Below are positions 8,818 through 16,552 of a stretch of 50,048 bases of DNA, piece after piece. The notes under the pieces were generated by a model. That model ran no database searches. It saw only the letters and a list, made by a program, of their open reading frames with translations, and was not told the origin of the DNA. Both the position numbers and the translations under genes were made by a program. Every line of letters begins with the position of its first letter. Positions within the stretch are counted from its first letter, which is position 1. The stretch is from Polyangiaceae bacterium (GTDB lineage Bacteria > Myxococcota_A > Polyangia > Polyangiales > Polyangiaceae), in assembly GCA_029266615.1 (NCBI GenBank), contig JAQSWN010000020.1, forward strand, positions 1 to 50,048, written 5' to 3'.

Positions 8818-9812
8818 AGCGTCCCCCCGAGGGAGACGAAGGGTCTGAATGGAAACGGGTCCAGTACCGTCACGTCGCCCGCCGGGCGCTGGAACACGTA
8901 GCGCACACCGCTCGCGTCCACGTCCGCGCCGGCGCTCAGTTGTAGCTCTACGTATCGCCCCACGCGACGGCTGAGCGTCCCTTGCACTCGCCCCAAAGCG
9001 AGCTTCAACCACTGGGCGTCGGCCAGCTCCACGCTCGGCTCGGCTGCGGACAGCGGCGTGACGCGCACGAGATCCGCGCCCAGGCCGGCGCCGACGGCAA
9101 GCCATTGCCACGGCTCGAAGGTCACGAGCGCGCGGAGTGAAATCGTCTCCAAGCGCGCGCCGACTGGCTCCCGCGCGACGCGCAGCGGGCGACGGTAATA
9201 GCCAGCGAGCTCGGCTCCGAGCCGCTTGGAAAGCGCCAGCTGCACGCCGGGGCCGTCTTCGAAGCGTGCGCCGTCGCCCAGCCACCGCGCCTCGTATCGC
9301 GCCCCCAGGCGCCACGGGGAGCGACGCTTCGGCTCCGGCGCGGCTGCTTTCGGCTCCTCGCGCGGGGCCGCGGCGGGGGGCTCGGGGGCGACTTGCGCGA
9401 GCGCCGTTTGCCGCGGCTCGCCCACTTCCTCCCCGGCTTTCAACCCTTCAACCGCCGCTTGTAAGATGTGGCCGAGCTCTTCCCGTACGAGCTCGGGGTT
9501 GTTCGGGTCACCGGGCACATCCCTCACGAGCAAGCGGTCGCTTTCACCGTGCTCGAGGTAGAGCCGCGCCGAGCCGCCCGAGAGCGCGATCCAAACGCGC
9601 GCAAAGTAGACCTCCGTAGAGACACGACGCAGGTCCGCGACGTCGACCCGCAGCACGCGGCGCACCTCCAGCTGCACGTCGAGCGGCTGCAAGACCTCGC
9701 GCGCTACCGCTTCGAGTCGCGCGCTCTCTTCGGTGGGGGCCGCCACGCTCAGCAAGAGGGTGCTACCTCGCTCGGCCGCCCGCGCCCTTTGCGTCCACAG
9801 CGCGCTCAGCAT
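8814..9812 (-). CDS. probable outer-membrane beta-barrel protein with Pro/Ala linker (start uncertain)
   Basis: From the ATG at 9812 this is 332 residues, overlapping the anti-sigma gene by 50 bases. An N-terminal domain of about 100 residues (STLLLSVAAPTEES onward, with VREELGHILQAAVEGLKAG at its end) is followed by a Pro/Ala/Glu/Lys-rich linker (about 140-165) and a C-terminal half of alternating polar/hydrophobic strands (WRLGARYEARWLG, LGAELAGYYRRPL, YVELQLSAGADV) typical of an outer-membrane barrel. A signal-like stretch (RWARLAPLLLMLSALWTQRA) runs through the start, but no ATG/GTG/TTG lies ahead of it for some distance, so the true start or frame may differ. Its layout mirrors the gene at 46440. 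No specific function is recognised. Confidence 0.65.
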   Translation of the reverse strand: MLSALWTQRARAAERGSTLLLSVAAPTEESARLEAVAREVLQPLDVQLEVRRVLRVDVADLRRVSTEVYFARVWIALSGGSARLYLEHGESDRLLVRDVPGDPNNPELVREELGHILQAAVEGLKAGEEVGEPRQTALAQVAPEPPAAAPREEPKAAAPEPKRRSPWRLGARYEARWLGDGARFEDGPGVQLALSKRLGAELAGYYRRPLRVAREPVGARLETISLRALVTFEPWQWLAVGAGLGADLVRVTPLSAAEPSVELADAQWLKLALGRVQGTLSRRVGRYVELQLSAGADVDASGVRYVFQRPAGDVTVLDPFPFRPFVSLGGTL

Positions 9813-10722
9813 CAGCAGGAGTGGAGCTAGCCGCGCCCAGCGCCACCAGCCGCGCTTGGGCGCGTTTTCCGTGGGTGGACTTGGGCCAGGTGTCCAACAG
9901 TGCTTGCCACGCCGCGCGCTCCTCTCCGGCGCGGCCGAGGCGGCCGAGCGCGAGCGCGCGACCGACCATCGCTTCTTCGCGCAGCGCACCGCCCGCCGGG
10001 CTCGCGAGGTAGCTGTTAAATTGGACCAAAGCACCGCGGCTGTCACCCAGTCTGTCCAGCAACAATCGCCCGAGCGACACCCTCGACACAAGCTCCTCAT
10101 GAGAGCCGGCGAAGCGCTCTTGCAGGCCACGATAGAGTCGAGCCGCTTCCGTCACCTTGCCGTCGCGGCGCGCCTGATTGGCGCGACTGAACAGCTCGCC
10201 CGCGTTGGCAGCCGGCGCAAGGGTCGGAGCCGCCGGCCGCGCGGGTGGCGGCGCGCTTTCAGCGGGAGCGGGCACGCTCGGGGACTCCGCGGCTTCATCC
10301 GATCGTTCTGTTGAGGGCAGCGCGGACGGTAGCGCGACGGGCGAAGCGGTTTGCGGCGCTTCGGTTGTCGCAACGTCCAAGGCGGGCGCGTGCCTCACGA
10401 TCGCGAGCGTCGCAGCGGCCGCGGCTCCGGCGACACACACCGCCACGAGCGCCCCCGCGACCACCGCGCTTCGACGACGCGCGCGACGCGCTGTCGGCGA
10501 CGCGAGCCGCGCGCTCACGTCGCGTGTGAGCCGGTCCACGAGCAGCTTTTCGTCGCGCAGCGGCTTCGCGTCGAGCGCCGCCTGCGCGACCAGCGCCCGC
10601 TCTACCCGGCATACCGCGCACTCCGCCAAGTGCTGTTTCAGTCGCGTCAAATCCGCGAAGGATGCGACGCCCCGCGCCGCGCGGTCGAGCAAATCTTCCG
10701 GGTGAAGGTCGATGCGAGTCAT
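9763..10722 (-). CDS. anti-sigma factor with zinc-finger and TPR-like domain
   Basis: 319 residues from the ATG at 10722, which overlaps the sigma gene stop as ATGA. The cytoplasmic N-terminus contains HLAECAVCR, the H-x3-C-x2-C zinc-binding core of ZAS-type anti-sigma factors. A single membrane segment follows at about residues 87-108 (SAVVAGALVAVCVAGAAAAA). The outer part has a Pro/Ala/Ser-rich stretch and then TPR-like helices (AGELFSRANQARRDGKVTEA, LYRGLQERFAG, RVSLGRLLLDRLGDSRGALV, AMVGRALALGRLGRAGEERA). It should hold the adjacent sigma factor at the membrane and release it on an envelope signal. Its 3' end overlaps the next gene. The TPR-type periplasmic half is a recurring myxobacterial design. 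Confidence 0.85.
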   Translation of the reverse strand: MTRIDLHPEDLLDRAARGVASFADLTRLKQHLAECAVCRVERALVAQAALDAKPLRDEKLLVDRLTRDVSARLASPTARRARRRSAVVAGALVAVCVAGAAAAATLAIVRHAPALDVATTEAPQTASPVALPSALPSTERSDEAAESPSVPAPAESAPPPARPAAPTLAPAANAGELFSRANQARRDGKVTEAARLYRGLQERFAGSHEELVSRVSLGRLLLDRLGDSRGALVQFNSYLASPAGGALREEAMVGRALALGRLGRAGEERAAWQALLDTWPKSTHGKRAQARLVALGAASSTPADAERAVDAKGAGGRAR

Positions 10723-11381
10723 GCCTCTTCCTGGCCCAGCTCGGCCCACTTCGGCTCGGCCTCGATGCGCTGACGTAGCGCCTCTTTGGCGAGCCGCAGT
10801 CGGCTACGAACGGTGTTGAACGCAGTCTCGGTGATGGCCGAGATCTCTTCGATGGAGTGGCCGTAAACGACTCGCAGCATCAGCGCCTCCGCCTGCGCGT
10901 CTGGTAGCTCCGAGAGCAAGGATCGAAGCAGCGCCCGCTGTCGATCGCCGCGCGCTTCCTCGTGGGCGGACACGGGGCCTTCGCGCAGCGGATGCTCCCC
11001 GCGCCAGAGCGTCTCTAGCCAGCCCGCGACGCTGCGACGACGACGACGCACGAGCACGGACTTGCGCGCGGCGATGCGCACCGCAAAGTGCAGGAGCGTC
11101 GAGTCACCGCGAAAATCCGGCAGGCCCGCCACGACCGCGAGCAGCACGTCCTGCGCTAGGTCCTCCACGTCCGGGTGATCTCGCCCGAGTAGAACCGTCA
11201 CCGCTCGCAAGACGCCAGGCCCTAGCTCCGATACGACCCGCGCGATCGCCGTCGAGTCCCCCGCCTGAGCCTTGAGCACCAACGGCGAAAGCCGAGCGTG
11301 ACCTACACCGAGGCCAGCCGCCGCCGCTTCGGCGACGCTCGCGTCAGCCCGCTTTGGGCCGCTGTCTGGCTCCGAACCCAT
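10719..11381 (-). CDS. ECF-type RNA polymerase sigma factor
   Basis: 220 residues. AGAGGA lies about six bases before the ATG at 11381. Region 2 is visible as VEDLAQDVLLAVVAGLPDFR followed by FAVRIAARKSVLVRRRRR, and region 4 as LLSELPDAQAEALMLRVVYG with the helix-turn-helix SIEEISAITETAFNTVRSRL. Regions 2 and 4 with no region 3 and this length fit ECF (group 4) sigma factors. It heads an operon with its anti-sigma factor (ATGA overlap), a beta-barrel-like protein and a glycosidase-like lipoprotein. It probably directs its own operon; the target promoter could not be fixed from the sequence. Divergent from the lipoprotein gene at 11582. Confidence 0.92.
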   Translation of the reverse strand: MGSEPDSGPKRADASVAEAAAAGLGVGHARLSPLVLKAQAGDSTAIARVVSELGPGVLRAVTVLLGRDHPDVEDLAQDVLLAVVAGLPDFRGDSTLLHFAVRIAARKSVLVRRRRRSVAGWLETLWRGEHPLREGPVSAHEEARGDRQRALLRSLLSELPDAQAEALMLRVVYGHSIEEISAITETAFNTVRSRLRLAKEALRQRIEAEPKWAELGQEEA

Positions 11382-11581
11382 GCGTCCTCTAGTGGCAACG
11401 AGGGCCGAAAGCGGATCACGGCCCGGTCGACCAGAGCAGCACTTTGCGCAGCCGCTGTAAACTCGCGGAGCGCCGGAGGTCTCTCGCCACGGACAGTGAC
11501 GCGCGAATTAGACCAACGGTTCCAGGGTGCGCGGCCACTCATGGGTACGGGCAATTTCCCGTGCCCGGCGGGAGCTCCATC

Positions 11582-13075
11582 ATGCAACGACATAATATTT
11601 CGGCGAGCCTCCAATGGACCGCGGTCTTCTCCCTCGCTGCGAGCCTGGCGTGGGCCTGCTCACCCGCCAGCAGCGACAGCAAGATCGGTAGTGGGGAGGG
11701 CAACGCGGGTAGCAGTGCCGCTGGCGGCAGCTCCGGCGTCGGAGCAGCCGGCTCGCTCGGGCTGGACATCGCCGGGAGCTCGCCTTCAGGCGGGCCGTCC
11801 GGACCTTGCAAGGGTCTCGAGTGCCAGGTTCCGACCTGCAGCGGGGGCGCCGACACGACAATCAGCGGCAAAGTTTACGATCCCGCTGGCAAGATGCCGC
11901 TCTACAACGTCGTCGTGTACGTGCCCAACGGTCCCGTGCCGGCCTTCACGGACGGCGCGAGCTGCGACCGCTGCGGCGCAAGTATCACGAACCCCGTGAC
12001 GGCAGCGGTGACTGACGAGACCGGCTCGTTCAAGTTATCCAAAGTGCCGGCGGGGTCGAGCATCCCGCTCGTCATCCAGGTCGGCAAGTGGCGCCGGCAG
12101 CTCGTCGTGCCCAGCGTGGCAGAATGCGTCGACACGGCGCTCACCGATCCCCAGCTCACTCGCCTGCCGCGCAACAAGGCCGAAGGAGACATCCCTCGCA
12201 TCGCCATCGCGGCCGGCGGCGCCGACGCGATGGAGTGCCTCCCTCGCCGCCTCGGCATCGACGACGCGGAGCACACGACGAGCGCTGGTGACGGACGCAT
12301 CCACCTCTTCACGGCGACCGACAACGGCGGAGATCTCTCGGTCAAGGCCTTCGACGCTTCGCTCAACGGGGGCGCCGCGCTTCCTCACTCCCAAGAGTTA
12401 TGGAGGGACCTCGCGACGCTCAAGAAATACGACATCGTGATGCTGTCCTGCGAGGGCACCGCGTTCATGAACGAGAAGCCGATGCCGTCTCGCCAGGCGA
12501 TGTACGACTACGCTTCGCAAGGGGGTCGCGTTTTCGCATCGCATTGGAGCCACGTCTGGTTCTCGGCCGGCCCCGACCCGCTCCCCACGACCGGTCAGTG
12601 GATGTCTCGTAACAACCCCGCGGACGCGGCCACCGCCTTGCCCGCCACCATCAACCAAACGTTCCCCAAGGGTGAAGCGATGGCCAAGTGGCTAGTCAAC
12701 GTGGGCGCCTCCACCACGCAAGGCACGCTGAACGTAGTCGGCCCCCGCGACGACATTCAGATGGTCAACCCGATGTCCTCGAGGGAGTGGATCACGCTCG
12801 ACAATCCCAACTACCCGCAGGCGCCCAAGGTGGTCGAGTACATGTCGTTCAACACCCCCCTCGGCGTGCCCGAAGGAGAAGCCTGCGGCCGCACCATATT
12901 CACGGGCCTTCACGTCTCCTCCAACGTGGAAGACCGCGTGGTTCAGCCGCCCGGCTTCCCGCGCGAGTGTGAGGCGACGGAGCTATCCGCCCAAGAGAAG
13001 GCGGTCGCGTTCATGCTCTTCGACTTGAGCGCTTGCATTCAAAACGACAGCGAGCCACCCAAGCCGCCGAAGTGA
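11582..13075 (+). CDS. lipoprotein with carboxypeptidase-regulatory-like domain
   Basis: 497 residues from the ATG at 11582 with GGGAG about eight bases upstream. Signal peptide ending near AWAC (Cys26), then a Gly/Ser/Ala-rich linker to about residue 75. Around residues 90-165 lies a beta-sandwich pattern (TISGKVYDPAGKMPLYNVVV, AAVTDETGSFKLSKVPAGSS) typical of CarboxypepD_reg-like domains. The second half, with KKYDIVMLSCEG, AMYDYASQGGRVFASHWSHV and GRTIFTGLHVSS, is reminiscent of glutamine-amidotransferase-like or ThuA-like folds that form a closed alpha/beta unit, but this is only an impression. Numerous cysteines suggest disulphides. Likely displayed on the cell surface or in the periplasm. 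Function unknown. Confidence 0.78.
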   Translation: MQRHNISASLQWTAVFSLAASLAWACSPASSDSKIGSGEGNAGSSAAGGSSGVGAAGSLGLDIAGSSPSGGPSGPCKGLECQVPTCSGGADTTISGKVYDPAGKMPLYNVVVYVPNGPVPAFTDGASCDRCGASITNPVTAAVTDETGSFKLSKVPAGSSIPLVIQVGKWRRQLVVPSVAECVDTALTDPQLTRLPRNKAEGDIPRIAIAAGGADAMECLPRRLGIDDAEHTTSAGDGRIHLFTATDNGGDLSVKAFDASLNGGAALPHSQELWRDLATLKKYDIVMLSCEGTAFMNEKPMPSRQAMYDYASQGGRVFASHWSHVWFSAGPDPLPTTGQWMSRNNPADAATALPATINQTFPKGEAMAKWLVNVGASTTQGTLNVVGPRDDIQMVNPMSSREWITLDNPNYPQAPKVVEYMSFNTPLGVPEGEACGRTIFTGLHVSSNVEDRVVQPPGFPRECEATELSAQEKAVAFMLFDLSACIQNDSEPPKPPK

Positions 13076-13087
13076 GCAAGCGCTCAC
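13072..13087. terminator. short hairpin at the end of a convergent junction (weak)
   Basis: GTGAGC-AAGC-GCTCAC forms a six-pair stem that includes the stop codon of the upstream plus-strand gene. There is no following T-run. It is one of several small palindromes at convergent gene ends in this window and is listed as a candidate only. Confidence 0.25.
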
Positions 13088-13158
13088 CGCAGCCGGCAAG
13101 CTCGTAAGGGCACCCCGCAAGCTCGCTCTCGCCGCTCGGCGCGTGAGCCCTGCTCCGC

Positions 13159-13842
13159 TCAGGGGTCCACGCACAGTTGCAGGCCCATCGCGTGCGGGCA
13201 GTGCACCCCGGCGTCGTCGGCGTAGATGGCCGCGGTCACGTGGTACAGCCGGCACTCGAAGATATCCGCGCCGCCGGTCGTGGTCTCGTTCGTGGCCGAG
13301 TAGGGGCCACGCTGGGGGACCTCTTCGCAGGCGCTCAGGCACTCTTCGATGGTCGGGAAGTAGTCGACGGCGGTCCGGGTGGACTCCTCGGTGCACGTCG
13401 CGGCCATCAGCGAGCAAAAGCCCTCGCAGTTGCTGCCGCAGACGCCGTCGCCGCCCGGCCCGGCCCATGTGCAGTACGTGATCGGCTCGCTCGGAGCCTT
13501 GAGCGCGTAGTTCAGTCGGCAGCCGAGGGTGTTGCCCTCCATGTCGTCCGCGGAGCCTTCGGCGAAGTCCGGGCAGGTGAGCAAGCACGCTTCGAGGTCG
13601 GTGTATTGCGTGCTGTCGCCCGTGCACGCCTCCGTGATCGCCTCGCAGTAGCGCTCGCACGGTGTGCCCAACGGTGCGCCCGGCTCGCCGCCCGCGGCCG
13701 CGCCCGCCGCCGCGCTGCTACCGCCATTGGCGACGCCCGCCGCGCCGATGCTCGAGTCGACGTACGCCTCGTCCAACCCGAGCAAACCGTTACAAGCGAC
13801 GAGCGAAGCGACCGCGAGCAGCGATGCAAAGCGCTTCACCAC
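13159..13842 (-). CDS. Cys-rich lipoprotein with two related cysteine modules
   Basis: 227 residues, starting with GTG at 13842; a second GTG at 13839 overlaps the upstream TGA stop (GTGA), showing translational coupling. Lipobox LVAC (Cys17), then an Ala/Gly/Ser linker. Two related cysteine modules follow: CERYCEAITEACTG with EACLLTC, and CEGFCSLMAATCTE with EECLSAC, i.e. C-x3-C-x6-C and a later C-x3-C in each. Such modules are frequent in secreted myxobacterial lipoproteins but have no known activity. Last gene of an operon with a Ser/Thr kinase and a TPR/PEGA-like envelope protein, so it may be an outer component of that sensing system (inference). Confidence 0.75.
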   Translation of the reverse strand: MVKRFASLLAVASLVACNGLLGLDEAYVDSSIGAAGVANGGSSAAAGAAAGGEPGAPLGTPCERYCEAITEACTGDSTQYTDLEACLLTCPDFAEGSADDMEGNTLGCRLNYALKAPSEPITYCTWAGPGGDGVCGSNCEGFCSLMAATCTEESTRTAVDYFPTIEECLSACEEVPQRGPYSATNETTTGGADIFECRLYHVTAAIYADDAGVHCPHAMGLQLCVDP

Positions 13843-14834
13843 GTACCTCGCAGGGCCGTGCCGACCGCGCCGGGGAGCGCATGGGCCCGAAGCTCCAGAC
13901 TTGCCTGCGCGGGTTGCTCGGTTGCCTTGGGCGCCGTTGCGTACAGCACGACGCCAGTCGTCACGAGCGCGGCGCCGGCGATGAAGGTTATCGTGGAAGC
14001 GGTGCCGAAAGCGCGGGCGCGATCGCGAAGGTCCACCCCTTCCTGAGTGCAGCCGTTGTGATTGTCATTCGGGCAGAAGGCGTCTTCCTTCGAGCGATCA
14101 CCTTCCTTCATGGCATATAAGCCGAGGCCGCTCGCGACGAGCAGGCTCGTCACGCCCACCGCGCCGGTCACGAACCCGGCCGTCCGCTGGGTGCGGAAGC
14201 TCGCGTTCGGCGCGAGATTGACGGCCGGGTTAGGCTTTTCCGGCGCGGTCGCGCTCCGCTTCAGCGCGGGCAGACGCAGCTTGGATTTCCCGGGGCCGGT
14301 CGCAATCTGCACGTTTTGGCGCCACGGCTCGTAGCCGGGGGCGCGCGCCGCAACCTGCTGCTCCCCGGGGTCCACGGGGATGGCGACTCCTAGCGACGCG
14401 AGGGGTACGGCGCTACCGTTGCGCTCCACGACCAAGCCTTCCGGTGCGGCGCCTTCCAGCTCGATGCTGAGGTAGGCGAGCTGCGGCTCGAGCGCTTCCA
14501 CGCGTTGTCGCGCGAGCTCTTCACGCTCGGGTTGACCTTTGAGACGAGCGACGCCTTGCGCGTGCTTGAACGTCGCCCAAGCGCTCGCCGTCTTGCCGAG
14601 ACGCTCGTAGCAGTCGCCCAGGCGCAGCTCGGTACCGAGCGTCGGATCCAGCGCCTGGCTCGCCTCGAATTTGCGGCAGCCTTCGGCGAAATCCTTGGCG
14701 GCGACGAGCGCCACGCCCTCATTGAAGAGCGCCTCTGCGGAGGCTCTGTCCGCGCCGGCATTTTGGGCGGAGGCGCGGGGTACTACGGCAAGCGCGGCGA
14801 CCAGGCAGCAAGCAGTCAGCGGAAACTTCATCAT
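13836..14834 (-). CDS. exported TPR/PEGA-like protein with C-terminal membrane segments
   Basis: 332 residues from the first of two tandem ATGs at 14834/14831. Signal peptide MMKFPLTACCLVAALAVVPR ends near ASA-QN. TPR-like helices occupy about residues 25-110 (ALFNEGVALVAAKDFAEGCR, LGTELRLGDCYERLGKTASA), a layout common in myxobacterial proteins encoded beside kinases. A PEGA-like beta domain follows at about 115-175 (AYLSIELEGAAPEGLVVERN, VPLASLGVAIPVDPGEQQV, ARAPGYEPW). Two hydrophobic segments sit at about 216-235 and 270-290. The start lies seven bases after the kinase stop, and the 3' end overlaps the next gene. It probably acts in the envelope as an accessory of the kinase; the molecular role is unproven. 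Confidence 0.82.
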   Translation of the reverse strand: MMKFPLTACCLVAALAVVPRASAQNAGADRASAEALFNEGVALVAAKDFAEGCRKFEASQALDPTLGTELRLGDCYERLGKTASAWATFKHAQGVARLKGQPEREELARQRVEALEPQLAYLSIELEGAAPEGLVVERNGSAVPLASLGVAIPVDPGEQQVAARAPGYEPWRQNVQIATGPGKSKLRLPALKRSATAPEKPNPAVNLAPNASFRTQRTAGFVTGAVGVTSLLVASGLGLYAMKEGDRSKEDAFCPNDNHNGCTQEGVDLRDRARAFGTASTITFIAGAALVTTGVVLYATAPKATEQPAQASLELRAHALPGAVGTALRGTW

Positions 14835-14841
14835 TCGATTC

Positions 14842-16272
14842 TTAGTAGCGGCCGCCCAAACGATCCGGGTCCCATGCATCCGTTGCAGGCTTCGCGGCGG
14901 GCGAGACAGGTTTTGCCGGCACCGCGCTGACGACCGGGGCGGGGCCGGCGGGAGCAGACGGCGCCGCCGCCACGGGCGGTGCTTGGCGCTTGCCGGGGCG
15001 CGCTTTGGCGGAGTCGGCCGCGACCGGGGGCGGCTCGGCCGCGGGAGGCTCCGCGAGCGTGGGCGAGACGTTGACGGGCGGAGCGCTCGGCGCGGCCGCA
15101 GCCGCTGCCGGTGTCACCGCGGGCGCGGCTTCGAAATCATTCGGAGACGAGCCGCGATCTCGCAGCGTCGCCCAGACCACCGCCCCCGCCAGCAGCGCCA
15201 CGAGCGCGGCCACGAAAGCCCACGGCCTCCTCTTGGGAGGGCGCGCCAGCAAGGTCGTCGACGCGGAGGCCGCAGCCACCGGCGCTGGCGTCGCGGTTTG
15301 GCGGTCGCCGATCGGCGCCAGGTTGGACGAGAAGGTGGCGCGGCTGCGCCGATCGATGGCGCGCTGTCCTTCCTCGCTCGCGAACGGTGCGAGCGCCACG
15401 GCCAGGTCCATGACGCTCGCGAAGCGCGCGTCACGCTGCTTGCGCAGGCAGCGGGCGACGACCTGGCAAAGGCCCTCCGGCACGTGCGGCGCGAGCCTGG
15501 AGAGGGGCGCCGCCTCCGCGTCCCCGAGCACCGCGGAGCAGACGACGGGGAGCGACTCCCCCTCGAACGGACAACGCCCGCTGAGGAGCTCGTACAGGAT
15601 GGCGCCGAGGGACCAGACGTCGGCGCGCGCGTCCACGTCGGCGGCGCGCATTTGCTCCGGCGACATGTAATAGGGTGACCCGATGACGTAGCCTGCGGAG
15701 GTGGGCACGGAGCGGGGGCTCAGCCCCGGAGAGATGCCGGTGTGCTTCGAGATGCCGAAGTCCAGCACCTTGATGACGTTGCCTTCCCGCGTGGCGGCGA
15801 GATAAAGATTCTCCGGCTTGAGGTCGCGATGGATGATGCCGAGTGCGTGCGCCTCCATCAAGCATTGGCAAGCCTCGAGCACGTAGTCGACCGTCTCCTC
15901 TACCGGGAGCGGCCCGCGCTCCGTCAGCACCTTGGAGAGGTCACGCCCTTCCAGCCGCTCCATCACGATGTACGGCGCGCCCGACTCCAGCCGCGCCACG
16001 TCCAGCACGCGCACGACGTGTGAGCTCTTCAGCTTCGCCACCGCGCGCGCTTCGAACAGCATGCGCCCGACGATCTCTTCGTTGCGCGACAGCTCGTCAC
16101 GCATGACCTTGATCGCGACGGGCGCGTCGAGCTCCAGGTGGGTCGCGCTGAGGACGACGCCCATACCGCCAGCACCGAGCTCGCCGTCGATACGGTACTT
16201 GCCGCCCAGAATGTCTCCCGGCGCCACGGTGGTGGCGGAGACTCGCGCATTGTCCGAGGTGGGTTCAGTCAC
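14842..16272 (-). CDS. Hanks-type serine/threonine protein kinase with one membrane segment
   Basis: 476 residues. The kinase domain spans about 24-285: glycine loop GELGAGGMGVVLSATHLELD, the lysine in PVAIKVM, catalytic loop HRDLKPENLYLAA, metal-binding DFGISK, the activation segment ending GSPYYMSPEQM, and RADVWSLGAILYELLSGRCP. All catalytic residues are present, so it should be active. A Pro/Ala-rich tail surrounds a single membrane span near 335-355 (RPWAFVAALVALLAGAVVWA), placing about 120 residues of Pro/Ala-rich tail outside. No PASTA repeats. This is the typical PKN architecture of myxobacteria. First gene of an operon with a TPR/PEGA-like protein and a Cys-rich lipoprotein; divergent from the PD40 lipoprotein gene across a 280-base gap. 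Confidence 0.93.
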   Translation of the reverse strand: MTEPTSDNARVSATTVAPGDILGGKYRIDGELGAGGMGVVLSATHLELDAPVAIKVMRDELSRNEEIVGRMLFEARAVAKLKSSHVVRVLDVARLESGAPYIVMERLEGRDLSKVLTERGPLPVEETVDYVLEACQCLMEAHALGIIHRDLKPENLYLAATREGNVIKVLDFGISKHTGISPGLSPRSVPTSAGYVIGSPYYMSPEQMRAADVDARADVWSLGAILYELLSGRCPFEGESLPVVCSAVLGDAEAAPLSRLAPHVPEGLCQVVARCLRKQRDARFASVMDLAVALAPFASEEGQRAIDRRSRATFSSNLAPIGDRQTATPAPVAAASASTTLLARPPKRRPWAFVAALVALLAGAVVWATLRDRGSSPNDFEAAPAVTPAAAAAAPSAPPVNVSPTLAEPPAAEPPPVAADSAKARPGKRQAPPVAAAPSAPAGPAPVVSAVPAKPVSPAAKPATDAWDPDRLGGRY

Positions 16273-16552
16273 GACGAGCTATCCCTGTCTGCTACGAACG
16301 ACGCACCTTAGCGGATCAACAGGGGGACGCCCGTAACGCAAAACGAGCCCCGCAAGTTCCAGTGAGCCAGGAACGAGACGAGCGGGGCAAGCCAGCCTGG
16401 CCCTAGCGACGCGCATTTTCTGGCGAATGTGATGCTGCGACGCTTCGCAGGACGCGGGCCGTCCGAAAGCCCCGGAGGGGCGCCGCGAGCCGTGACCTGC
16501 AGCCCACGCGCGGCTTGTCGCATCCGCGCGCCCGATCCTACCCTGCGGAGTC

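Noticed and set aside
9313..9762. N-terminal extension of the glycosidase-like gene to 9315
   Set aside because: The open frame runs through the barrel-like gene in another frame; the ATGA overlap and lipobox at 8817 fix the start.
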